Shown: positions 1 to 7,264 of the stretch, one piece after another
How the letters are laid out: each line of letters opens with the position of its first letter
Numbering within the stretch: position 1 is the first letter of the stretch
Assembly: GCA_964564225.1 (NCBI GenBank)
Contig: CAZMAF010000007.1
Span: 1-39,809 of the forward strand
Source: RGIG1993 sp964564225
GTDB lineage: Bacteria; Bacillota; Clostridia; Oscillospirales; CAG-272
Direction of reading: 5' to 3'
Length of the DNA stretch: 39,809 bases
The notes under the pieces: generated by a model
Databases searched by the model: none
Seen by the model: only the letters and a program-made list of their open reading frames with translations
Told to the model about the DNA's origin: nothing
Position numbers and translations under genes: made by a program

Positions 1-55
1 CTCAAAATCCGGTCCTGGCGACAGGGTGCGGGTTCGACCCCCGCCACCGGCACCA
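1..55 (+). tRNA. tRNA-Leu(CAA), 3' part only
   Basis: The window opens inside the anticodon loop. Bases 1-7 read CTCAAAA, which puts anticodon CAA at 3-5. A long variable arm follows (CCTG at 14-17, CAGG at 22-25), the class II feature expected of tRNA-Leu. The T arm pairs GCGGG (28-32) with CCCGC (40-44) around TTCGACC. The acceptor 3' strand is 45-51, the discriminator A is at 52, and CCA is encoded at 53-55. The 5' half lies outside the window, so the acceptor stem cannot be checked. Confidence 0.9.
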
Positions 56-58
56 CAG

Positions 59-97
59 AAAAGCAACAGGGAAGTTACTCTGTTGCTTTTCTATTTT
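59..97 (+). terminator. Intrinsic terminator of the tRNA-Leu transcript
   Basis: An 11-bp perfect inverted repeat (AAAAGCAACAG at 59-69, CTGTTGCTTTT at 80-90) encloses a 10-nt loop and runs into CTATTTTA. It lies 3 bp after the encoded CCA. Confidence 0.8.
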
Positions 98-141
98 ATG
101 TTTACCAATGGATGAGACTTTTCAATTGATGTGTGGCAAGC

Positions 142-170
142 TTTTGGTTTTGAAAAGAAAATGATAAAAT
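142..170 (+). promoter_or_regulatory. Possible extended -10 promoter for the PHP gene
   Basis: TGATAAAAT at 162-170 is an extended -10 (TGn plus TAAAAT). The -35 candidate 17 bp upstream (TTTTGG, 142-147) is poor. If real, transcription starts downstream of the ATG at 169, which supports the PHP start at 193. Confidence 0.35.
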
Positions 171-192
171 GAATAAAGTTGAGGAAATTATT

Positions 193-912
193 ATGAAACT
201 TGATCTTCACGCGCACTCGTCGGGTATCAGTCATTGCTGCCGCATACCCGCTGAAACGGTGCTGTCGTTTGCTAAAAATATTGATCTTGACGGGATTGTT
301 CTGACCAATCACTATACTAAATATTACGTAAAAAACGATGATGCCATAGGCTTCGCGCGGGCGTATATTGCCGAGTATGAGTATGCTAAGAAACTTGGCG
401 AGGAAATGGGAGTTAAAGTATTTTTCGGTGTTGAAGTGACGTGGGAAGAAAGTACGAACGTGCATATTCTTCTTTATGGCGTATCGCCGGAATTTGTTCT
501 TAGACACCCGAGAATGTACGATTATTCGCAAAAGGCGCTGTATGAGGCGGTCAAGGCTGAAGGAGGTGCTATGATTCAGGCGCACCCTTACCGTAACGGT
601 TCGACGGTGCTTGATACCCGCTATCTTGATGGACTTGAGATTAATTGTCATCCGCTCTATGAGAAGTCTTATGCTGAAAAGCTGATTGCAATTGCACAAC
701 GCGACGGTCTTATCGTAACTTGTGCAGGCGATTTTCACGCCGATACCTACCGTCCGATTTCGGCAACGCATTTGCCTGATTTTATCACAAATGATGCTGA
801 AATCGCGAATTTTTTGCTCACGGCATCGCGTGTTGAGTTACTCATTCATGAGCCGCTGACAGCTCGTCCTTATCGTTATCAGTATTTCCGCGATGGGAAG
901 TTTAACCTTTGA
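193..912 (+). CDS. PHP-domain metal-dependent phosphoesterase
   Basis: The protein has 239 residues and starts directly with the PHP signature (DLHAHS, residues 4-9). Further metal-binding-type motifs follow in order: TNHY, GVEV, QAHP and GDFH. The PHP family holds metal-dependent phosphoesterases such as histidinol phosphatase and polymerase-associated domains; the substrate cannot be deduced here. An in-frame ATG at 169 lacks a ribosome-binding site and would add eight non-conserved residues. The ATG at 193 follows GAGGAAA at 181-187 and matches the start of the paralogue at 31459. The gene is monocistronic, between the tRNA terminator and a terminator shared with rpsU. Confidence 0.85.
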   Translation: MKLDLHAHSSGISHCCRIPAETVLSFAKNIDLDGIVLTNHYTKYYVKNDDAIGFARAYIAEYEYAKKLGEEMGVKVFFGVEVTWEESTNVHILLYGVSPEFVLRHPRMYDYSQKALYEAVKAEGGAMIQAHPYRNGSTVLDTRYLDGLEINCHPLYEKSYAEKLIAIAQRDGLIVTCAGDFHADTYRPISATHLPDFITNDAEIANFLLTASRVELLIHEPLTARPYRYQYFRDGKFNL

Positions 913-930
913 AATTCTTAATATAAAGTA

Positions 931-963
931 AAAAACGGTTGAGCATTCAGCTCAACCGTTTTT
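931..963. terminator. Bidirectional terminator between the PHP gene and rpsU
   Basis: A perfect stem, AAAACGGTTGAGC with GCTCAACCGTTTT around the loop ATTCA, is flanked by A and T runs, so it can work on both strands. It lies 18 bp after each of the two convergent genes. Confidence 0.9.
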
Positions 964-980
964 AGTTGGTTAAGATAAGA

Positions 981-1157
981 TTACTTATACTTACGTTTTC
1001 TTGCAGCTTCCGACTTCTTCTTACGCTTTACGCTGGGCTTGTCGTACTGCTCTCTCTTTTTAACTTCAGTGAGAACGCCGGAGCGCTGGCACTGTCTTTT
1101 AAATCTGCGGAGAGCGCTGTCAAGAGATTCGTTTTCCTTAACTCTGATTTCTGCCAT
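981..1157 (-). CDS. rpsU: 30S ribosomal protein bS21
   Basis: The 58-residue basic protein has the bS21 pattern: an early block EIRVKENESLDSALRRFKRQ and a Lys/Arg-rich tail ending RKRKYK. bS21 is a small-subunit protein near the platform and the mRNA 3' end. The longer frame to 1199 is rejected: the ATG at 1157-1155 follows GGGAGGGATAATACA, a strong ribosome-binding site, and gives the usual family length. It has its own consensus promoter, although leuS upstream shows no terminator and may read through. Confidence 0.95.
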   Translation of the reverse strand: MAEIRVKENESLDSALRRFKRQCQRSGVLTEVKKREQYDKPSVKRKKKSEAARKRKYK

Positions 1158-1214
1158 TGTATTATCCCTCCCCTCGCTTGTGGCAAGAGAATTTTTCAAA
1201 AAAATTCCTTATCT

Positions 1215-1243
1215 ATTATAGTATATCTTGGATCGGTTGTCAA
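1215..1243 (-). promoter_or_regulatory. Consensus sigma-A promoter of rpsU
   Basis: On the minus strand TTGACA (1243-1238), a 17-bp spacer and TATAAT (1220-1215) match the vegetative consensus exactly. The -10 lies 57 bp upstream of the rpsU start. Confidence 0.9.
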
Positions 1244-1294
1244 GGGGTATTTTTGTATTTTATGAAATATTTTTAAATGACTTCGTTTTTTTAA

Positions 1295-3697
1295 TCAGCG
1301 GACAACAAGGTTAACGAGCTTTCCGGGTACGGCAATTTCCTTGACAATCGTTTTGCCTTCGATCAGGGCGGCAATTTTTTCATCAGTTTTAGCGGCGGCG
1401 ATCATTTCTTCACGCGATGCATTTGTGGGAATCACGACGGTGCCGCGAAGTTTTCCCATAATCTGTACAGCGATTTCGATGGTATCGTCAATCGTTTTCG
1501 CTTCGTCGAAGGTAGGCCAAGCAGCAAGAGAAAGCAGATCGGTATAGCCGAGATATTCGTTGATCTCTTCTGAAATATGCGGTGCGAAGGGGCAGAGCAA
1601 TGTAACGAGCGTGCGGAGCTCATCGCGGGTGAGGGTGCCGACTTCGTAAATTTCGTTGACGAGTGACATCATGGCGGCGATTGCGGTATTGAACTTCATC
1701 GAGTCGATGTCTTCGGTGACTTTCTTGATAGTTTTGTGGAAGGAGGATTCGAGTTTTTCGGTAACACCTTCGCCTTTGACAAGATCGGTTAAGCCTGCCA
1801 CGCGGTCGATAAAGCGTTTACAGCCCTTGATTGATGCCTGCGACCAGGGGGCACTTTTTTCAAAATCGCCGATGAACATTTCATAAAGACGAAGACCGTC
1901 AGCGCCGTATTCTTCAATAACGACCTCGGGATTGATGACATTGCCGCGCGACTTCGACATTTTCTCGCCGTTTTCGCCAAGAATCATACCGTGTGCGGTG
2001 CGTTTCAGATAGGGTTCTTTGCAGGAAAGTACGCCGATGTCGTAGAGGAATTTTGCCCAGAAGCGCGAGTAGAGCAGATGGAGGGTAACGTGTTCCATAC
2101 CGCCGTTATACCAGTCGACCGGCATCCAATAATCGAGCGCTTCTTTTGCAGCGAGTTCGTTTACGTTGTTCGGGTCGCAGTAACGCAGGAAGTACCACGA
2201 AGAACCTGCCCAGTTGGGCATGGTATCGGTTTCGCGGGTGGCAGCACCGCCGCAGCAGGGGCAGGTCGTATTGACCCACGCTTCATTTTTGGCAAGCGGT
2301 GATTCGCCCGTATCGGTGGGCTCGTAATGCTCGACTTCGGGAAGTGTCAGTGGCAGTTCGGATTCGGGAAGCGCTACCCAACCGCATTTTTCACAATTGA
2401 CGAGCGGTACGGGCTCACCCCAATAACGCTGACGGGAAAATACCCAGTCACGCAGTTTGAAGTTGATCTTTTTGGTGCCGATGCCTTTTTCAGTGAGCCA
2501 TTCGGTGATCTTGACCTTGGCATCCTTGACTTCAAGACCGTTCAAAAATTCAGAATTGACGAGTTTTCCGGTTTCAACATCGGTAAAGGCTTCGTTTTGT
2601 ACGTCGCCGCCCGCTACGACCTCGATAATGGGGAGATCGAATTTTTTTGCAAATTCCCAGTCGCGCGTATCGTGCGCGGGTACTGCCATGATTGCGCCCG
2701 TGCCATAGGTCGAGAGAACGTAGTCTGAAATGAAGATCGGAATTTTTTTGCCGTTGACGGGATTGATGGCGTAAACGCCCTCGAGCTGAACGCCGGTTTT
2801 TTCTTTGACGAGTTCGGTTCTTTCAAAATCGGATTTTTTGCCTGCTTCTTCGCGATATGCGATAACATCGGCATAATTGGTTAATTTATTCTGCCATTTG
2901 TCAACCAATCCGTGCTCGGGCGCGATAACCATATAGGTTGCGCCGAAGAGGGTATCGGGACGGGTGGTATAAACGGTAACGTAGTCGCCTTCTGAGGTGC
3001 CGAAGCGTACTTCAGCGCCTTCGCTTCTGCCGATCCAGTTGATTTCCTGCATCTTAACGCGCTCAATGAAATCAAGTCCTTCAAGATCGTCAATCAGACG
3101 GTCGGCGTATTCGGTGATTTTGAGCATCCATTGGCTCTTGACCTTACGGACGACTTCGCTTCCGCAACGTTCGCAGACACCGCCTACGACCTCCTCGTTG
3201 GCAAGTACAACCTTACAGGAGGTACAGAAGTTGACTGCCATTTCCTTTTTATAAGCAAGTCCGTGCTTGAAGAGCTGAATGAAGATCCATTGCGTCCACT
3301 TGTAATAAGCGGGATCGGAGGTGTTAATTTCGCGTGACCAGTCAAACGAAAGTCCGAGCGCTTTGATTTGTTCGGTAAAGTGTGCGATGTTTTTTTCGGT
3401 AACGATCGCAGGGTGAATTTTATGCTTGATGGCATAGTTTTCGGTAGGAAGACCGAAAGCGTCCCAACCGAGAGGGAATAGAACATTATAGCCCTGCATA
3501 CGTTTCTTTCTCGAAACGATGTCCATCGCGGTATAGGGACGGGGATGACCGATGTGTAATCCCTGACCCGAGGGGTAGGGGAATTCTACAAGGGTAAAGT
3601 ATTTGGGTTTTGAGGTGTCGGTCTTGGCTTCAAAGGCGTGCGCCTCGTCCCATTTTTTTTGCCATTTTTTATCAATGATTTTGTATTCGTATCTCAT
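1295..3697 (-). CDS. leuS: Leucyl-tRNA synthetase
   Basis: This class I synthetase charges tRNA-Leu in the cytoplasm. At 800 residues it has normal bacterial length. HIGH is at 48-51 and KMSKS at 579-583. The inserted editing (CP1) domain is present with its threonine-rich segment (VYTTRPDTLFGATY). There are two Cys4-type zinc clusters, CTSC...CERC before the editing domain and CEKC...CPCC after it. It is the last gene of the minus-strand block, 68 bp after rsfS. I looked for a T-box leader in that gap and found none. No terminator is visible after its stop. Confidence 0.98.
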   Translation of the reverse strand: MRYEYKIIDKKWQKKWDEAHAFEAKTDTSKPKYFTLVEFPYPSGQGLHIGHPRPYTAMDIVSRKKRMQGYNVLFPLGWDAFGLPTENYAIKHKIHPAIVTEKNIAHFTEQIKALGLSFDWSREINTSDPAYYKWTQWIFIQLFKHGLAYKKEMAVNFCTSCKVVLANEEVVGGVCERCGSEVVRKVKSQWMLKITEYADRLIDDLEGLDFIERVKMQEINWIGRSEGAEVRFGTSEGDYVTVYTTRPDTLFGATYMVIAPEHGLVDKWQNKLTNYADVIAYREEAGKKSDFERTELVKEKTGVQLEGVYAINPVNGKKIPIFISDYVLSTYGTGAIMAVPAHDTRDWEFAKKFDLPIIEVVAGGDVQNEAFTDVETGKLVNSEFLNGLEVKDAKVKITEWLTEKGIGTKKINFKLRDWVFSRQRYWGEPVPLVNCEKCGWVALPESELPLTLPEVEHYEPTDTGESPLAKNEAWVNTTCPCCGGAATRETDTMPNWAGSSWYFLRYCDPNNVNELAAKEALDYWMPVDWYNGGMEHVTLHLLYSRFWAKFLYDIGVLSCKEPYLKRTAHGMILGENGEKMSKSRGNVINPEVVIEEYGADGLRLYEMFIGDFEKSAPWSQASIKGCKRFIDRVAGLTDLVKGEGVTEKLESSFHKTIKKVTEDIDSMKFNTAIAAMMSLVNEIYEVGTLTRDELRTLVTLLCPFAPHISEEINEYLGYTDLLSLAAWPTFDEAKTIDDTIEIAVQIMGKLRGTVVIPTNASREEMIAAAKTDEKIAALIEGKTIVKEIAVPGKLVNLVVR

Positions 3698-3765
3698 ATT
3701 GGCATCCTATCTCCGCCGTTTTAATATATTCGGAACTGCTTTGGCGGCAGGCGTTCCGTTTGTTG

Positions 3766-4158
3766 TCAGTCTATTAAGAGATCGTCGATGTTGATCTCTT
3801 CGGCATCAGCCCAAAGCTTTTCGAGCTTATAAAAATCGCGTGCGTCGCGGGTAAAGACGTGGACGATGACAGAATAATAGTCAAGTAACATCCATTTGGA
3901 GTTTTTATCGCCTTCAATACCCTTGGGTTCAACGCCGCATCTTCCAAGCTGATAATCTAGCTCATCGGCAAAGCTTTTCATCTGCGTGTTGGAGTTTGCC
4001 GTTACGATGACGAAATAATCGGTCAGAACAGTGGCATCGGCAACATGCAGAACCTTGATGTTACTTGCTTTTTTCTTATCGAGGATTGAAACGGCGGCTT
4101 TGGCGATGTCGATCGGTTCGGCATTCGATAAGTCATAGGGAGTAAAGAGTTCTTCCAT
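3766..4158 (-). CDS. rsfS: Ribosomal silencing factor RsfS
   Basis: The 130-residue protein has the RsfS/Iojap fold signature: DATVLTDYFVIVTANSNTQM early, then GDKNSKWMLLDYYSVIVHVF near the middle and an acidic C-terminus. RsfS binds uL14 on the 50S subunit and blocks subunit joining when nutrients fall; it also takes part in ribosome assembly. It follows yqeK by 13 bp, in the order yhbY-nadD-yqeK-rsfS conserved in Firmicutes. The last residues (EEINIDDLLID) are lineage-variable. Confidence 0.95.
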   Translation of the reverse strand: MEELFTPYDLSNAEPIDIAKAAVSILDKKKASNIKVLHVADATVLTDYFVIVTANSNTQMKSFADELDYQLGRCGVEPKGIEGDKNSKWMLLDYYSVIVHVFTRDARDFYKLEKLWADAEEINIDDLLID

Positions 4159-4171
4159 AATAAATTCCTTT

Positions 4172-4786
4172 CTATTGTTTCAGTTCGTTTTTTAAAAATT
4201 CAATCATAGCATCGGTTTTGTGATGCGGAGGATATTGATTTTCAAGTAAATACTTCCTGATTGCTTCGGTGATTTCGAGCAGGTGGCGGTTTAAGACGGT
4301 CATAGGATTGTTGGATTGGGAAAGCTCATCAAGATATGCGCGTCTTGCTGCGATGCAGGCGGGCGTTTGGCGCGTGGGCTCGATGTAGTCGGCTAAATAG
4401 ATGAGCTTGTCAAACAGTGTCATACCGTCGCCGCCGGTTGTGTGGTAGGCGATGGCGCGGCAAACGGTGCTGTCGGCGTATTCGGGGAATATCTGTCGGG
4501 CAACGATTGAGCCGCTGATGGCGTGAAGTACAGCGGGCGATGCAAGATCATCTTCTGTCAGTGTGGCGTCGGCGATGCGACAGACGTTAATATGTTCACT
4601 GATTGATAAATTTTTAGTGATGTCGTGCAAAAGTCCTGAGATATAGAGCTTTTCACACATTTCGTTACTGCATCCGTAGTGTTTTCCAAGCATGAAAGCT
4701 GTTTCGGCTACGGCGATCGTGTGAGAGAGTCGTTTTTCGTCAAGATGTTTCCGCAGATAGTCAAGAATGGCGGGGTACTTATTCAT
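4172..4786 (-). CDS. yqeK: HD-domain Ap4A hydrolase YqeK
   Basis: The 204-residue HD-domain hydrolase has metal-ligand positions H22 and H54-D55 (GLLHDITKN), then an AYHTTGG segment and LADYIEPTR, the usual late motif of the family. YqeK proteins split diadenosine tetraphosphate symmetrically into two ADP and limit this stress-linked dinucleotide. The start overlaps the nadD stop by 8 bp, so the two are probably translationally coupled. Confidence 0.9.
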   Translation of the reverse strand: MNKYPAILDYLRKHLDEKRLSHTIAVAETAFMLGKHYGCSNEMCEKLYISGLLHDITKNLSISEHINVCRIADATLTEDDLASPAVLHAISGSIVARQIFPEYADSTVCRAIAYHTTGGDGMTLFDKLIYLADYIEPTRQTPACIAARRAYLDELSQSNNPMTVLNRHLLEITEAIRKYLLENQYPPHHKTDAMIEFLKNELKQ

Positions 4787-5378
4787 ATAGCTTGTATAAC
4801 TTGTTTTGTCGGATATACGCTTCTACCGATTGAGGAACGAGTGTATCGATCGGTTCGTTGTTGCCGATCAATTTTCGTATTTCGGTCGAGGAAAGCTTGG
4901 TGACATGATTTTCTAAAACCACAATTTTTGCCGCGAAGTCTTTTTCGTACTGTGTTTTTTTGAGAAGGCAGTGGTCTTCAAGCTCGGCATCGCGGCTTGC
5001 CAGAACAATCGTTGCATTCTGAAAAATGAGGTCGGGTCGATACCACGAGTCGAGCGTCAAAAACATATCGCTTCCGCACAGGAAGAAAAGCTCACCTTCT
5101 GAAGCAAAATGTGTGAGTGTGTTGGCGGTATACGAAACCGTTTTCTGTTTGATCTCGTAATCGGACACCGTAACGAAATCAAAATCCTTGAAGGCACGAC
5201 GGGTCATTTCAAGACGGTGTTCGACGGATACGGTATTGGCAGTTTGTTTGTGCGGTGCGATATAGGTTGGGACAACGAGTACTTTGTCAAGCATTATAGA
5301 TGATTGAAAGCTTTTAACAGCCTCGATATGTCCGTTATGGGGTGGGGAAAAACTCCCGCCGTAAATACCGATACGCAT
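4779..5378 (-). CDS. nadD: Nicotinate-nucleotide adenylyltransferase
   Basis: NadD makes deamido-NAD from nicotinate mononucleotide and ATP. The 199-residue protein shows the nucleotidyltransferase motif GGSFSPPHNGH at 7-17, the segment GSDMFLTLDSWYRPDLIF in the middle, and the second ATP motif SSTEIRKLI near residue 163. It ends inside yqeK and follows yhbY by one base pair. Confidence 0.96.
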   Translation of the reverse strand: MRIGIYGGSFSPPHNGHIEAVKSFQSSIMLDKVLVVPTYIAPHKQTANTVSVEHRLEMTRRAFKDFDFVTVSDYEIKQKTVSYTANTLTHFASEGELFFLCGSDMFLTLDSWYRPDLIFQNATIVLASRDAELEDHCLLKKTQYEKDFAAKIVVLENHVTKLSSTEIRKLIGNNEPIDTLVPQSVEAYIRQNKLYKLYE

Positions 5379-5379
5379 A

Positions 5380-5676
5380 TTATTTGATGTCCTTCAGTTC
5401 AATTTTGTGATGCTTTTCTGAAATGCGGTAAAGAACGAATCGCGTTCCGATGACGATTACGACTTCTGAATTTGTACGGGCGGCGATTTCTTCGGCGGCC
5501 TCTCTTGCTGTATAAGCGCTGTTATCAAGCACGCGGAGCTTGATAAGCTCTCGTCTTTCAAGCGCATTGCCAATCTGCTCTACCATATTATCGCTGATAT
5601 CGCCCTTTCCGATTTGAAAAATGGTATCGAGATTCGATGCCAACTTTTTCAGATAGGCGCGTTGTTTACTTGTCAT
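5380..5676 (-). CDS. yhbY: CRM-domain RNA-binding protein YhbY
   Basis: This is a stand-alone 98-residue CRM domain (LTSKQR-like start, FQIGKGDIS, and the late loop IGTRFVLYR). YhbY proteins bind pre-50S particles and act in ribosome assembly. Its ATG overlaps the rdgB stop (ATGA), indicating coupling. The placement beside rsfS and nadD is usual for Firmicutes. Confidence 0.93.
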   Translation of the reverse strand: MTSKQRAYLKKLASNLDTIFQIGKGDISDNMVEQIGNALERRELIKLRVLDNSAYTAREAAEEIAARTNSEVVIVIGTRFVLYRISEKHHKIELKDIK

Positions 5677-6293
5677 ACTGTATCCTTTCGTTTATGCTCT
5701 TCAAGAAAAGCGGGAAAGCGTTTTGCGAAAGCTTCCAGGGCTTTGGCGCGGTGGCTGATCCTGTTTTTTTCATCAAACGAGATTTCGGCAAAGGTAAGTG
5801 AATATCCGTCGGGACGGAAAAGGGGGTCATAGCCGAAGCCGCCGTTTCCTTGCAGACTTTCGAGCATTTCGCCGCGGCATTCACCGCGTACCGTGAAATA
5901 CGCGCCGTCGGGTAGACAGCAGGCGATGGTGGAAACGAAGGCAGCGGAGCGCTCATTGCCTTTTTTGCCTTGAAGAGCGTTGAGAATTTTATCGTTGTTT
6001 TTTTGATGGTCGCAAGGTTCACCTGCGTAGCGCGCGGAGTAGATGCCCGGCTCGCCGTTTAAGGCATCTACGCAAAGTCCGGAATCGTCAGCGATCCCGA
6101 TATAGCCGAGCGCCGAGACGGTTCTTGCTTTGATGAGCGCGTTTTCTTCAAAAGTTGCACCGTCCTCGATAATTTCGGCGGTATAGCCAACGTCATTAAG
6201 AGAAAGCACCTCGGCAGTATAGCCGTTTTTTTGTAAAATACTTTTGATTTCATTGATCTTGTGCTTGTTGTTAGATGCGAGTACGAGTTTCAT
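5673..6293 (-). CDS. rdgB: XTP/dITP diphosphatase (RdgB/HAM1)
   Basis: The enzyme removes non-canonical purine triphosphates (XTP, dITP, ITP) from the nucleotide pool. The 206-residue protein begins with the family motif SNNKHKINEI (7-16) and has the catalytic-type IADDSGLCVDAL and the substrate loop GNGGFGYDPLF. The open frame extends to 6305, but that ATG has no ribosome-binding site. The ATG at 6293 lies 6 bp after GGAG and gives the usual start MKLVLASNN. It follows ftsY by 48 bp and overlaps yhbY by 4 bp. Confidence 0.95.
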   Translation of the reverse strand: MKLVLASNNKHKINEIKSILQKNGYTAEVLSLNDVGYTAEIIEDGATFEENALIKARTVSALGYIGIADDSGLCVDALNGEPGIYSARYAGEPCDHQKNNDKILNALQGKKGNERSAAFVSTIACCLPDGAYFTVRGECRGEMLESLQGNGGFGYDPLFRPDGYSLTFAEISFDEKNRISHRAKALEAFAKRFPAFLEEHKRKDTV

Positions 6294-6341
6294 AATAGAC
6301 TCCATACGTGTTGTGATCAGCTGTTTTGCGGTACAATGCTC

Positions 6342-7241
6342 TTAATCAAGCAGAGCATCGACATATTCTTTGGGGTCGAAGGGCTGGAGGTCGTCAACGG
6401 CTTCGCCAACGCCGATATAGCGGACGGGGATATTTAATTTGTCTTTGATAGAGAAGATGATACCGCCCTTGGCAGTACCGTCGAGTTTGGTGAGAACAAG
6501 TCCTGTGATTTCGGCAGCGTTTTTAAATTCTACTGCCTGATTAACGGCGTTTTGTCCCGTAGTCGAGTCCAGCACGAGCAGAGTTTCGCGGTCTGCATCC
6601 GGAAGCTCGCGGTTGATCACACGATTGATCTTGGCAAGCTCGTTCATTAAATTCTTTTTGTTGTGCAGTCTGCCTGCCGTATCGACGATCAATACGTCAG
6701 CTTCGCGTTTTTTTGCCGATTGTGCTGCATCATAAACGACGGCGGCAGGGTCAGAGCCTTCGTTTTGACGGATCAGCTCAACACCTACGCGGTCTGCCCA
6801 TACGCCAAGCTGTTCGATCGCGCCTGCGCGGAAGGTATCTGCCGCGGCAAGAATGACACGTTTGCCCTCCTGTTTTAATACATTTGCGATCTTGGCGATG
6901 CTTGTGGTTTTACCTACACCGTTGACCCCGATGACGAGAATTACCGAGGGTTTGGTTTCGAGCTTCAGCGGAACGGTTTCACCGAGCATTTCAAGAAGAA
7001 TCGATTTGAGCGCTTCGATGGCTTCGTTGGGATCCTTGATCTTATTTTCTTTCGTATATTCACGAAGTTTATCAAGAATCTTTTCGGTGGCTTCATAGCC
7101 GACGTCGGCACAGATCAGCATTTCTTCGAGCTCTTCGAGGGTGTCCTCATTGATACCGCGGGTGAACAGAGATTTGATCTTTCCAAAGAAGGAATTACGA
7201 CTTTTAAAGAGTCCGTTTTTGAGTTTTTCAAAAAAGCCCAT
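6342..7241 (-). CDS. ftsY: Signal recognition particle receptor FtsY
   Basis: FtsY is the membrane receptor GTPase that takes SRP-nascent chain complexes to the translocon. The 299-residue protein has the helical N domain (about 1-90) and a G domain with G1 GVNGVGKT (105-112), the SRP-specific DTFRAGAIEQL, DTAGR and TKLDGTAKGG. It lacks the long acidic A domain of enterobacterial FtsY, as usual for Firmicutes. It lies 23 bp after smc with GGAG before the start. Confidence 0.97.
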   Translation of the reverse strand: MGFFEKLKNGLFKSRNSFFGKIKSLFTRGINEDTLEELEEMLICADVGYEATEKILDKLREYTKENKIKDPNEAIEALKSILLEMLGETVPLKLETKPSVILVIGVNGVGKTTSIAKIANVLKQEGKRVILAAADTFRAGAIEQLGVWADRVGVELIRQNEGSDPAAVVYDAAQSAKKREADVLIVDTAGRLHNKKNLMNELAKINRVINRELPDADRETLLVLDSTTGQNAVNQAVEFKNAAEITGLVLTKLDGTAKGGIIFSIKDKLNIPVRYIGVGEAVDDLQPFDPKEYVDALLD

Positions 7242-7264
7242 AGAGTTCTCCTTGTGATAATAGG

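Noticed and set aside
169..192. ATG at 169 as start of the first PHP gene
   Set aside because: It has no ribosome-binding site, it overlaps the likely -10 element, and the PHP motif begins at the ATG at 193.
3698..3765. T-box leader upstream of leuS
   Set aside because: The gap is only 68 bp, inside an operon, with no specifier loop, T-box consensus or terminator hairpin.
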